NCBI RefSeq assembly: GCF_000283155.1
Contig: NW_004454178.1
Location: forward strand, 23,075,191 to 23,139,190
DNA length: 64,000 nucleotides
Source: Ceratotherium simum simum
Taxonomy: Eukaryota > Chordata > Mammalia > Perissodactyla > Rhinocerotidae
Direction: 5' to 3'
Shown here: positions 12,107 through 21,455 of the stretch, piece after piece
How positions within the stretch are numbered: position 1 is the first letter of the stretch
How the letters are laid out: each line of letters starts with the position of its first letter
Notes under the pieces: generated by a model
The model's input: the letters and a program-made list of their open reading frames with translations, nothing else
Told to the model about the DNA's origin: nothing
The model's database searches: none
Made by a program: the position numbers and the translations under genes

Positions 12107-12420
12107 GCAAAGAATTGAGACGTGAAGTGCTGGTGAAGAGGGATGCCATTTTAGACAGGATGTCAGAGAAGGCCTCCCTGAGAAGGTGGCTTTGGTGTAA
12201 CTATGTGAAGGAAGTGAGGGAGCCGGGGAAGTTTCCGGGGGAAAAGCATTCCTGACAGAGGAAACATCAAGTGTAAATACCTGAGGTGGGAGTGTGTCTG
12301 GTTTATTCGAGGAAAAAAAAAGGGGGCCGGACAGTGTGGCTAAAGAGAAGAGAATAGGGCAAAATAGAGATGTTGTGTTGGGAGAGGCACTGAGCAGCTG
12401 TGGGAGACAATCCTCCATTG
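12107..12420 (-). repeat. L2 LINE, ORF2 3' portion
   Basis: Continuation of the L2 copy after the LTR: 'ggcctccctgagaaggtggc', 'aggaagtgagggagc', 'gagaggaaacatcaagtg'-like and 'acagtgtggctaaagag' blocks follow L2 read backwards. Frames are broken. Confidence 0.8.
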
Positions 12421-12854
12421 GTTTCTTGCACTTCTGCACATCTGTGGGCAGGGGCATGGACTGCCTTTGTTCTGAACTATTTTTTCAAGAACGTTTGTAG
12501 AGCAAAAAGCCTTGGGAGATAGAGATAGTGTCTTCTGTCACAGTAAAAGGCAGACATGCTTACTATCCATATAAAGATTGGGCTTCTTCAAGCTCAGGGC
12601 TCCTCTCCTATACAGGAGCTCACTATGTATGCATCTGGCCCCCATAGCCCTGTGGGAATTGGGGCTTGGTGAACCAGCCAGTGAAAATGCTGATACTCTA
12701 GCCACTGCTATTGCTATGAATAATAAAGTCCTTTGTTTCTGACCCAGGAGTCTCCTGTCTTCTGCCAGCATCCATGAAATTGCAGTAGCCTAACTTGTTA
12801 GCTTACAAGTAGGGGAAAGCTCAGACCCTGCACAGCTCTTGATAGGTGCTAGTG
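12421..12854 (+). mobile_element. Probable retroviral LTR fragment within L2
   Basis: About 430 bases interrupt the L2 copy. Near the right end is an 'aataataaagtcctttg' polyadenylation-type signal followed by 'tctgacccaggagtctcctg', a layout typical of an ERV LTR R-U5 region. Boundaries and family are uncertain and no viral gene is present. Confidence 0.5.
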
Positions 12855-13652
12855 TCTACAGGGCTTTGGAGGCCAGAATAAGGGGTTGGATTTTACTTTG
12901 AGTGGATAGGAGTCATGGGAGGGTTTTGAGCAGAGGCGTGACATGATCTAACCTAGGTTTTGTAAGGTTCACCAGAGCTACCTTATTGAGAACAGACTAT
13001 AAGGGCGCAAGGTAAGAAGCAGGGAGATAGATTGCTAGATCAATTACCTAGCAATAACCCAGAGGCAAGATGATCAGGACTTGAGCAGGGTGGAGGCAGT
13101 GGGGTGGTGTGATGTGGTGGGATTCTGGATCTTTTGGAGGTGGAGCTGACACTATTTGGGGTGTGAGAGAAAGAGAGGCATCAAGGATGGCACCAAGTTG
13201 TCAGCCTGAGCAGAGGCCTGAAGTTGCCCATAACTGGGATGGAGAAGATTTCAGGAGGAGCAGGGGGAGGGGATAGCAAGAGTTCAGCTTGAGACACGCT
13301 GAATTCAATTGCCAGTGGGCATCCAAGAGATGTCGAGGAGGCAGTTGGGTAAGAATTTGTTTTTCAGGGTCGAGGTCTAGGCTGGAGTTATGAATTTGAG
13401 GTTCATTAACCTATATATGATACTCAAAGCAAAAAGATAGAGATCACCGTGGATGGAAAAGAGAAGAGGCCCAAGGATGAGCTCCCAGGGCCTTCCATAT
13501 TTAAGAGGATAAGGAAGTAAGAACAAATTGCAAAAGGGATTGAGAAGCCAGGAAGGCAGTAGGAAAGCCTGGGGAGCATGTTATCCCAGCCAGGAGAAGA
13601 GGGGTTTCAAGGAGGGAGAGTGATCAATGACTGCTGATAGTTTAACTAAAAT
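12855..13652 (-). repeat. L2 LINE reverse-transcriptase region (degenerate)
   Basis: Reverse complement of the L2 RT coding part: 'gagggttttgagcagaggcg', 'tgacatgatctaacc', 'gagaacagactataaggg', 'gagatgtcgaggaggcagtt', 'gatcaatgactgctgatag'. On the minus strand these correspond to L2 RT segments around the conserved ADD-type region, but stops and frameshifts make it a fossil. Confidence 0.85.
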
Positions 13653-13939
13653 GAAGCCACGTGCTGGCATCTCAGGTATTACAGTTTCATATAAGCGTAG
13701 AGCCAGAGGCATATCCCAGATGGAGCATGAACTCTGCATAAATGCGTCAGGGACCCTGCTGGGACTTGGGGATGGGGAGCAGGGCACGAGCGAAGGCTCA
13801 AAATGCTGAAGATGGTCGGCATATTTGTCTGGGGAATTGTGATTCCAGAGTGTAACCCAACGAGGCTGCATACCAGGACGCGTAAGCCATGCGCAGGCTG
13901 CACGGGAACCAGGTGAAGAAGGCTCAGCTGGCTTTGATC
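13653..13939. other. Unique sequence before the CpG island
   Basis: No repeat is recognised. Short overlapping open frames continue into the GC-rich island and have no recognisable domain. Confidence 0.45.
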
Positions 13940-14763
13940 AGGGATGCCAGGCCCGCGGCAGACTTCTGTTTCCACAAGACCACTCGGACGGGTAGGGGCA
14001 GGGACTCGGCCCGTGCGCACAAACCAGGTCCTACGGGGCAGGGTGCCGCCGATGGGCCCTGGTGCTCCCCACATCTCCAGCAATCCCATTTGCCTCCAAC
14101 CTGCGGGACGAACCCTCTGCGCTCTGGGCCGCTGCTGCAGTGCGGTCCAGCTCCTCGGGGTCCCCAGGGCTGAGCTTACGCGGGGATTGGGGTGGGGTGG
14201 ACATGCAAGGGACTGGGGACCCACGCGGAGCAGGCGGCGGCGCTCAAGAGGCTGCAGCTTGAGAGCCATATCTCGATTTTTTTATTTTAAAGGGACAGGA
14301 TGCCTAGGAAGCCTCCGTGGTATTTCATCACCCCTCGCATCCCTGTCTAAACTTCAGTTCACCAGTGGAGTGTGTCACCCACGCCCCCACGGCCACGGAG
14401 GCTCTTCGCCTTAGGGAAGAAATTTCGTCTATTAGGAGGCACTCATGTCACTTTCGGAAAAGGAGGCAGAAAGTTAAAAAATGGGTGGGGGGAGCCAACA
14501 AAGTGCGGTGGCGGTACACTGGCGAGTCGCAGAGGCTCCTGGAGCCAGCAGCTCGGAAACAAACAAAAACACGGGCAGGCGGGGTGGCGCACAGCCTCCC
14601 GGGCTCCGAGGCGCGGGGCAGCGCAGGGGCTCACGGAGAGGGCTGGCGTGGGACCCAGGCCGCGCTGGAGGCCGCCGGCGGGATAGTCCCGCGCCCTCAT
14701 CCTCCGGGCCCCGGCCGCGCGCAGGGCATCCAGCACCGTGCGCGCCTCCTCCCCGCGGACCCG

Positions 14764-15553
14764 NNNNNNNNNNNNNNNNNNNNNNNNNNNNNNNNNNNNN
14801 NNNNNNNNNNNNNNNNNNNNNNNNNNNNNNNNNNNNNNNNNNNNNNNNNNNNNNNNNNNNNNNNNNNNNNNNNNNNNNNNNNNNNNNNNNNNNNNNNNNN
14901 NNNNNNNNNNNNNNNNNNNNNNNNNNNNNNNNNNNNNNNNNNNNNNNNNNNNNNNNNNNNNNNNNNNNNNNNNNNNNNNNNNNNNNNNNNNNNNNNNNNN
15001 NNNNNNNNNNNNNNNNNNNNNNNNNNNNNNNNNNNNNNNNNNNNNNNNNNNNNNNNNNNNNNNNNNNNNNNNNNNNNNNNNNNNNNNNNNNNNNNNNNNN
15101 NNNNNNNNNNNNNNNNNNNNNNNNNNNNNNNNNNNNNNNNNNNNNNNNNNNNNNNNNNNNNNNNNNNNNNNNNNNNNNNNNNNNNNNNNNNNNNNNNNNN
15201 NNNNNNNNNNNNNNNNNNNNNNNNNNNNNNNNNNNNNNNNNNNNNNNNNNNNNNNNNNNNNNNNNNNNNNNNNNNNNNNNNNNNNNNNNNNNNNNNNNNN
15301 NNNNNNNNNNNNNNNNNNNNNNNNNNNNNNNNNNNNNNNNNNNNNNNNNNNNNNNNNNNNNNNNNNNNNNNNNNNNNNNNNNNNNNNNNNNNNNNNNNNN
15401 NNNNNNNNNNNNNNNNNNNNNNNNNNNNNNNNNNNNNNNNNNNNNNNNNNNNNNNNNNNNNNNNNNNNNNNNNNNNNNNNNNNNNNNNNNNNNNNNNNNN
15501 NNNNNNNNNNNNNNNNNNNNNNNNNNNNNNNNNNNNNNNNNNNNNNNNNNNNN
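14764..15553. other. Assembly gap (790 N)
   Basis: An uninterrupted run of 790 N lies in extremely GC-rich sequence just 33 bases before the AGAP1 start codon. GC-rich promoters are often lost in sequencing. The gap probably hides most of the 5' untranslated region and core promoter; its true size may differ from 790. Confidence 0.97.
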
Positions 15554-15586
15554 GGGGCGCGCGGCTCCGGGCGCGGCGCCTGCACC
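15554..15586 (+). other. AGAP1: Visible end of AGAP1 5' UTR
   Basis: Thirty-three GC-rich bases separate the gap from the start codon. They contain no ATG. The -3 base of the start codon is A, a favourable Kozak position. How far the UTR extends upstream is hidden by the gap. Confidence 0.7.
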
Positions 15587-15749
15587 ATGAACTACCAGCA
15601 GCAGCTGGCCAACTCGGCTGCCATCCGGGCCGAGATCCAGCGCTTCGAGTCGGTCCACCCCAACATCTACTCCATCTACGAGCTGCTGGAGCGCGTGGAG
15701 GAGCCGGTGCTGCAGAACCAGATCCGGGAGCACGTCATCGCCATCGAAG
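15587..15749 (+). CDS. AGAP1: AGAP1 coding exon 1 (N-terminal 54 residues, partial gene)
   Basis: The exon reads from MNYQQQLANS to REHVIAIE, then one extra base and a GTGAGG donor at 15750, so it is 163 coding bases ending in phase 1. I recognise this as the N-terminus of AGAP1 (centaurin gamma 2). The paralogue AGAP3 has a different, glutamine/glycine-rich start and reads differently after 'ESVHPNIY'. Known for the family: AGAP1 is an ArfGAP of about 800-860 residues with a GTPase-like domain, a split PH domain, an ArfGAP zinc finger and ankyrin repeats. It acts on Arf1 and binds the AP-3 adaptor in endosomal trafficking. Only the segment before the GTPase-like domain is here; all later exons lie beyond 64,000. 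The ATG has A at -3, is the first ATG after the gap in this frame, and matches the known start. The other long reading frames across the gap are artefacts of N. Confidence 0.95.
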
Positions 15750-15755
15750 GTGAGG
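15750..15755 (+). promoter_or_regulatory. AGAP1: Splice donor of AGAP1 exon 1
   Basis: GTGAGG directly follows the codon for Glu54 plus one base. It fits the U1 consensus well and falls where homology to AGAP1 requires a phase-1 junction (the next codon is completed by exon 2). No matching acceptor can be identified in this window, in line with the very long first intron known for this gene in mammals. Confidence 0.9.
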
Positions 15756-15814
15756 GCCGGGCCGCCGCGGGGCTTCTGGAAAGCTCGGGGGAGCGGGCGC
15801 CCCCGGCGCAGCGG

Positions 15815-15858
15815 GGTGTGCGCGCGCGTGTGAGTGTGCGTGCGTGTATACACACACG
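15815..15858. repeat. Alternating purine-pyrimidine tract
   Basis: GTGTGCGCGCGCGTGTG, then GTGTGCGTGCGTGTAT and ACACACACG, form an almost unbroken alternating tract just 65 bases after the exon 1 donor. It includes the palindrome GTGTATACAC. Such CG/TG tracts are known to favour Z-DNA. Confidence 0.85.
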
Positions 15859-15859
15859 C

Positions 15860-17899
15860 CGGCCCTTGGCACGCGGCTGCCCCGCCGAGTGAGCACTGCG
15901 GTGCTTCTGTACCCTGCAGGGCGAGAGCCGAGGGGGAGGCCGAGGGCCGGGCGAGCGCGCCGCGAGCTCTGCCGGGGAAGGTGACCGTCAGCGTCAATTC
16001 GGTAATGGGCAGTAGAGTCTCCTGTGAGAAAGTGGTTAGATGAGGCAGTATCCTGCGCCCAGCCGATACTGGGGGGCAGCTGGAGCGATTGGCGCCCCTG
16101 GACCGTGACAGGTTACCAGACCAGGGCCGAGCGTCTTGCTGAACGTTGAAGACGTGTTTTGAGGAGTGCTGCTGCTGGGGATGAGGCTCCGGCCAGCCTG
16201 TTTAGGCGGAGCAGGCCGTCCCCCTTCGTGTCTTTGCCCAGTTCAGGGGCACAGTGGAGGCAGCTGGACTGAGCCCATGCAGAGAGCCAGCCCGGCTGCA
16301 GGCAGCATCGTGTCCAGGTGCAGGTCCACCTGCCCCATTCAAAGGCTGGCCTCCATAGAGTGTTTTCTACCAAAAGTCCTGGGCCAAATTAGAAGAACCA
16401 CCCTACCAGGAGGGCAGGGGGTCCCTCACCCTCAGGGTCTCACTTTCACATCCCTGGAGGGCACCCACCCTTCCCGCGTGTCAGGCAAGGCTGTGACCCT
16501 GCAGGAGGGGTGTGGCAGAGTTCTCCTCTCCTGGGCCTGTGTTCTCTTGGGGTTACCAGTGGCTCATTTCTGTGCTACGAGGCGTCTGGATTGTCCCCTT
16601 GCTTTGTCTGTGTGGTCCTGCCAAGATTCACCTGGGGGACCAGGTAGGATGTAAACACGGAATGTGGAGTTATACCCCAGCCACAATCCATCAGCAGTCT
16701 TTTCCCTCACATCGCTGCTGGCCAGTGATGGTAAAAGGTCTGCAGGGTGAGTTGCCCGTAATGCAGAACTGTCCTAACCAAAGGCCAGTAGGGCCGCTGT
16801 TGAGGAACATTGAGAACGTTCCAAGGCTTGGCAGGAGTGTGTCCAAAAGCCTGACTGCAGGCAGTCGCCCAACTCCCCTCCATCTGCCAGTGAGAGGGCA
16901 GCGGAGGTGGGAGGGCTGTGTTCTGACCCTATGCAGTCTGAACTGCTAACCCCAGAGTATCTTGGTTTGACGCTTGGCCAGTTAGATGCAGAAGGTGGAT
17001 GTTGTGGTGCTGATCCTCTTGGCATTTGGCAGCCCCATGGACTGGAATAGTGCCCCGGCCAGACTGCCGATTGGCCGGCTGTATCCGCAGGGGACTCGCT
17101 AATTCCCAGAGAGGATCTGAGCAGTGCTCCAGGCTTACGTGGGGCCCGGCTCTCAGTGCACCTGGTTGCCCTCTTGGCAATTTAAGGTGCTTCCAGATTC
17201 CTTGAGAGGCAGAGGCTCCAGTGTGCCTCTGACAAGACTTATTATGAGAGGCCGTGGACCTGCACACATCTGCTGATGGCCGGGAGATGTTGCAGAAATG
17301 TTCCTCCAGACTGAGCTCTGGTTCCGTTGCCATCAAAGTGAAGGGGCGCTGTGCCTGTTTCAGTTGTCTCTTTCCGGCTCTCGGGCAGCATCCTCAGAAG
17401 TCTGATGAAACACTTTGAAAGCCGGTGCCAAGTATGGAAGGCACCTGGCTGAGAGCACCTTGTTGCTGTGCACAGACCTCTAGCTGAGTGTGATTCACGA
17501 GAGTGTGATTCACGACGCCTCGTTTTCATTTCCCATTCTTGAAGCTGAACTCTCGGGTCTCCAGCACTTCCAGCAAAGCAATTTGACTTTCTAGCAAGAG
17601 GATGTGGTTTCATGTTTCTTTTCTTAAAAGGAAAAAAAATTGTGTGATTCCTAGATAATAGTTTTTGGTAGCTTGATGCCTGCCTTTATGATGTGAGACC
17701 TTAGGCCCCTTCTTGGCTGGAATCCTTGTCATTTTTAATAAGACTCAGAATCAGTGAATGAATGCTGTTTGAGGCTTTGATGATGCTGTTATTTTTCTGT
17801 TAGGAAAAGGAATGTTTGTATTGTGTCAGGGCTGTTGTTAATTTAATGAGGCTTAAGAACCATTCAAATATGCTTCTGTTCTTTGCATTATTATCAAGA
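15860..17899. other. Proximal intron, largely unique
   Basis: Bases 15,860-17,600 are GC-rich, with many shadow open frames and no repeat or exon recognised. From 17,600 the sequence becomes AT-rich and looks unique, without repeat signatures (see findings). Confidence 0.5.
17487..17516. repeat. Perfect 15-base tandem duplication
   Basis: 'gagtgtgattcacga' occurs twice head to tail with no mismatch. Confidence 0.95.
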
Positions 17900-18150
17900 A
17901 TGATACCACCTTTCATATGTATAGAACTGTAGCAAAGATGCTCACGTATTCATAATCTCATTGTGTAGCTGTGCCAACCCCGGGAGAGAATGTGGGCCGG
18001 CTTCATGGTCCTCATTTATAGAGGTTGGAGGCTCAGGGAGGGAAATGACCTCCTGAACATTTGACTGAGGTCATTCGATGTCTGGTCTGAACCAAAGGGT
18101 CATTTGAATAGAGAGCCCAGGTCTGCAGCCTCCCCAAGAACCTTACACTG
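17900..18150 (-). repeat. MIR-type fragment
   Basis: A degenerate reverse MIR: 'attcataatctcattgtg', 'cctcatttatagaggttgg', 'ggctcagggagggaaatgac', 'gagagcccaggtctg'. Confidence 0.55.
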
Positions 18151-18504
18151 CCCCTTCTAATGAAATGTAAGTTCATTTGTTACAATGAAATGTTCTTCCA
18201 CTCTGTGCTGGTTTTAAGATATGGTTGTGATTTATGTCTACATCATTGATATTTTGGAAATGTAGAGGACTGCTCAATTGTGGCAGGATGACATTTTTCT
18301 ATGAGAAGAGAACTATGCAGAAACAATTGTATGCAGTTGTGTAGGGTTGGGTTCACATATACTGAATCAGAGAGCATTGCCCTGGGGTATGGAGACTGCA
18401 GGTGCATTGGGAGGAACCCAGCGCGATAACTGAGTGTGCGCCCGGAGCATCACAGTAACCTTAAGAAACATACGCGGATCCGCTCCTGCCTATGAACCTT
18501 GGAG

Positions 18505-18850
18505 GTTAGGATGGTACAGCGGCAAAATGTCAATCTTCATGAATTTTAAAATATAACCATTTCCAATCAGGAAAAGTATATGCACATTGTAGCAAATAGT
18601 TTAAAAATCACTCGTTCCACCAAACAGGGAAAACTGTCTGCATTTTAGAAGATATCCAGCTAGGTTTTTTTCCCGCCTCTGTACGTACACAAAACTGGAG
18701 TCATACTTACAAAACTTCTTGATCAGCATAATGTGAGCATTTTTCAGTGTTATGAAAAACTTTTAAGATGTGATTTCTCCTGTCAGCATGATATTCTAGT
18801 ATTTGGCTGTACCATAATTTACTTAAAATTTCTCTGTTTTCTGGCATCTT
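18505..18850 (-). repeat. Old L1M-type LINE fragment (antisense)
   Basis: AT-rich sequence with the run of motifs common to antisense L1M 3' ends: 'ggagtcatacttacaaaac', 'agcatttttcagtgtt', 'ggctgtaccataatttactt'. Very divergent. Confidence 0.5.
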
Positions 18851-19799
18851 CAGGAACTTTTGCTGTTGGAGTGGGGAGTGGCCTTGTCAAAGGGAAGGAT
18901 ATTTTGGCTATTGCTTATTTCAAAGTGATTCGAGTGAGGTCAGGATTGGAAAAAGCTCTTAACGATGAACTGAATCTTACATATTTTAGTTGAAAGAGCT
19001 CACCAAGATTCCCAAATAAGAATGGGTCTGTGACCCAGTTTGTAGGCATGGGAAATGTGATTTTGGTCTGTCTTGTTTTAAAACAGTACCTTGCCAAAAA
19101 AAGTGCTTTTTTCAAATCTTTATTTCAGACTTTGAGGGATTTATTTTTTTACCCCAAGTCTGTGGAGTTTAAGGAAGCATTGCTGATCATTTTCAGATTC
19201 ACCGGATCAGATTTCTGGGGCGTCCCGCAGGGGTGTGCCATGCTGTGAGATGTAGCCCTGTAGCACGGGTATCCTCCGTGCCCAGAGATGAGCCTGCGAC
19301 CTGCCTGCCCCCGGTGTGAACAGCTTGTCTAGGTTTTCCCCTCTGGTTCTCCTTTAAACTGTCTGTCCGGAGTTGATGGGGTTGAGGTAAATGAGTTAGC
19401 TGCCTTTTTTGTTAAATAAAGCTTGTTCTTCTTTTAAGGATAAAGCCTCTCTTCGCAATTGCGTGTTGTAATCCAACTTGCCAGCAGCAGAACTGTGATG
19501 CAGAGGAGAGCCCAGCCAGCTCATTCAGCCAGCAGTGGTGGGGCCCCCAACCAGCGTTCATGCCTCTACCCTCATGAGGCAGCAGATCAGGGGAACCAAG
19601 TTCCCCACTGACCCCACCAGTGGTTGGTGTGGCTTCCTCTGAGGGCTCTGGAGAGGTCACAATGGCCCGTCCTTGGTGGGAGAACTCTGCCTGAACCCCT
19701 GGTGAGGGCACTTGTCACAGGGGCATTCCAGGCCTGGACTCTGGCGTTTGGGGGACCTGGGAAGACAGGGCCGGGGGCCCACTTAATCCCATGGTACAG
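18851..19799. other. Intron stretch, nothing assigned
   Basis: Mostly unique. A polyadenylation-like AATAAA at about 19,414 is not linked to any transcript evidence. No exon recognised. Confidence 0.45.
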
Positions 19800-19970
19800 C
19801 TGCTTTGTGGAGCATCAGCGTACAGCAGAGTGCCAGCTGCTTACCCTGTATCATCTCGATTCATCCGGCAGCAGTCCCAGGACACAGATGCCACCTCTGA
19901 GGCCCAGAAAGTGTAGGACACTGCCCGAGAGAGAGGAGCTGAGCTGATCTGACCTCAGCATTGGCTCTCC
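19800..19970 (-). repeat. MIR-type fragment
   Basis: Reverse MIR-like order: 'gtatcatctcgattcatccg', 'cagatgccacctctgaggcc', then an 'actgcccgagagagagg' equivalent of the 'cttgcccaaggtca' block. Confidence 0.45.
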
Positions 19971-20499
19971 AGCTCCTTAAGAGATAGAAACCCGGCTCCC
20001 GGTTATTCATAGTCCCACAAGCCATATGTGCAAACCATCCCAAGCGTGTGTTCTCTTTACCGAGATGTGAAGCATTTGAGAATGCCACAAATAACCCAAA
20101 GTATCATATCCTCTGTAAAGTGGCTTACCACGGCAAAACTCGTGTAAGAGCTGATTTTCATCTAGAAGTTTATTTAATCTGGTGTTGCAGGTGTACATGT
20201 TTAAGGAATAAATTTCTACTCTCTGCCATGGACAAACATAATTTTTCTTTGCCACTATATTCGTAATATTTCAAGTTTCATCAAAGGTTGCAGGTATGGG
20301 ATTATTGAGATAAATGCTGCAGTCTCCTCCTTAAAAAATAATTCTCAGTTGGCTGTTTGTTATTTCCAGGTTAAATTTCATGCCTTACTGGTATCTGACC
20401 CCTCCACAGTCCAGGCGTCCCTTCTGGCCTGGCTGATGTCAGCGTCTTTCCTTGCCTCTCCCAGGCACAATTAAGGGCTGCCTGCTCTGTGGCCCCAGC

Positions 20500-20665
20500 A
20501 CCCTGTGGCTCATCTCCTTCCACCGCTCCAGCCTGAAGACTGGGAGCTCTTTGAGGGCAGAAATCGGGTCGTGTTCATTTTTAATCTCCTCCGTGATTCA
20601 GTGTGTCGTGTCTGGCCCTTGGAGCAGGTCCAGGAATTGTTGGTTGACTGGCAGACTTGCCAGAG
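20500..20665 (+). repeat. L2 3'-end-like fragment
   Basis: 'agactgggagctctttgagg', 'gcagaaatcgggtcgtgttc', and 'ggaattgttggttgactgg' follow the L2 terminal region in order. Confidence 0.65.
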
Positions 20666-21046
20666 GGTCTGACATTTTCTCTGGAGCTTGGGTGCTCTTG
20701 CTCCTCATTGGTAATGTAAACACTGTTTATCCTCTGGCAGAGGTGAGGGTGTGTTGAGACTTGTCACAAGAGCACAGATGTTAGGACGGGCACCTTTTGG
20801 ATCTGTTGGGTTTGCTTGGGTGGTGTTTGGGGTGGAAATGAGATTTTCTTTAGTGGATGTAGGGGAAGGAAAAGATCTGCTTGCTGAATCCTGGCAACTT
20901 TTTCAACCCAGCTCTCTGCCAGAGGTTGGTGTTTGTTTTTTATTGGGTGTGAGTGGATGTCAGACATAGAATCAATATCATCGACAGGGACAAATGAGTG
21001 ACAGACTAGGTGGCTGACATAATGTAGCATCTTTGTAACATTGAGA

Positions 21047-21225
21047 GCCGTGGTTCTCAAACTTGAGTGTGCAATCAAATCTCTTGGCAGGCTTGGGGAA
21101 ACAGATTGCTGGCCTCCACCACCAGAGCTTCTGGTTCTGTAGATCTGGAATGTGCTTTCCTAACAAGATTCCAGAGGATGCTGATGCTGCTGGTCCGGGG
21201 ACCACACTTTGAGAAGCATTGCTGT
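21047..21225 (+). mobile_element. MER5A hAT-Charlie element, full length
   Basis: Opens with 'gtggttctcaaacttgagtg' and closes with 'ggaccacactttgagaagca'. The internal 'gaggatgctgatgctgctgg' block is diagnostic. Terminal inverted repeats are visible. Non-coding. Confidence 0.88.
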
Positions 21226-21329
21226 GGAGGGAAGGCAGTCCAGTAAACTGGGCTTCTTCTCTGGGCCAGCACTCCCTGCTCATTCTTGCATGCAGTGCTC
21301 CGGCCAGCAAGAGGGCTTCCTCTCATACT

Positions 21330-21455
21330 GCCCTGCAGGTTACAGGTGAGGCCAGCAGCCTAGGGAGTTGCTTAGGGTCACAGGGCTTAAACATAGTGGA
21401 GGAGGAATTTAAACCCAGGTCCAGATGGGTTCAAGTCCATGTTCCCTGTACCCCC
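21330..21455 (-). repeat. MIR fragment
   Basis: 'ttgcttagggtcacagggct', then 'gaggaatttaaacccaggtc', is a good reverse MIR core match. Confidence 0.7.

Larger units (their letters stand above)
13940..16000. promoter_or_regulatory. CpG island at the AGAP1 5' end
   Basis: GC content and CpG frequency rise sharply from about 13.94 kb, dip around 14.28-14.48 kb, and are very high from 14.5 kb to the gap and from 15,554 to about 16.0 kb. The first AGAP1 exon sits inside. This is typical of a CpG-island promoter of a broadly expressed gene. No TATA box can be assigned near the exon. The start site is probably in or just upstream of the N run. Edges are estimated by eye. Confidence 0.85.

Noticed and set aside
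12323..12345. 'gggggccggacagtgtggc' as another ERE head
   Set aside because: No ERE body follows; it is a coincidental match inside the L2 copy.
13679..14269. 196-codon minus-strand frame at the CpG island edge
   Set aside because: Overlaps forward frames of similar length; arises from GC-rich composition. A divergent transcript cannot be excluded but has no sequence support.
15587..15749. Assignment to AGAP3 or AGAP2 instead of AGAP1
   Set aside because: AGAP3 has a longer glutamine/glycine-rich start and different residues after 'ESVHPNIY'; the sequence here fits AGAP1.
14317..15997. Reading frames of 369-507 codons across the gap on both strands
   Set aside because: They are open only because N codons are not stops. 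Only the frame starting at 15,587 matches a known protein.
19405..19440. AATAAA as a gene terminator
   Set aside because: A lone hexamer in an intron with no exon or transcript evidence upstream.
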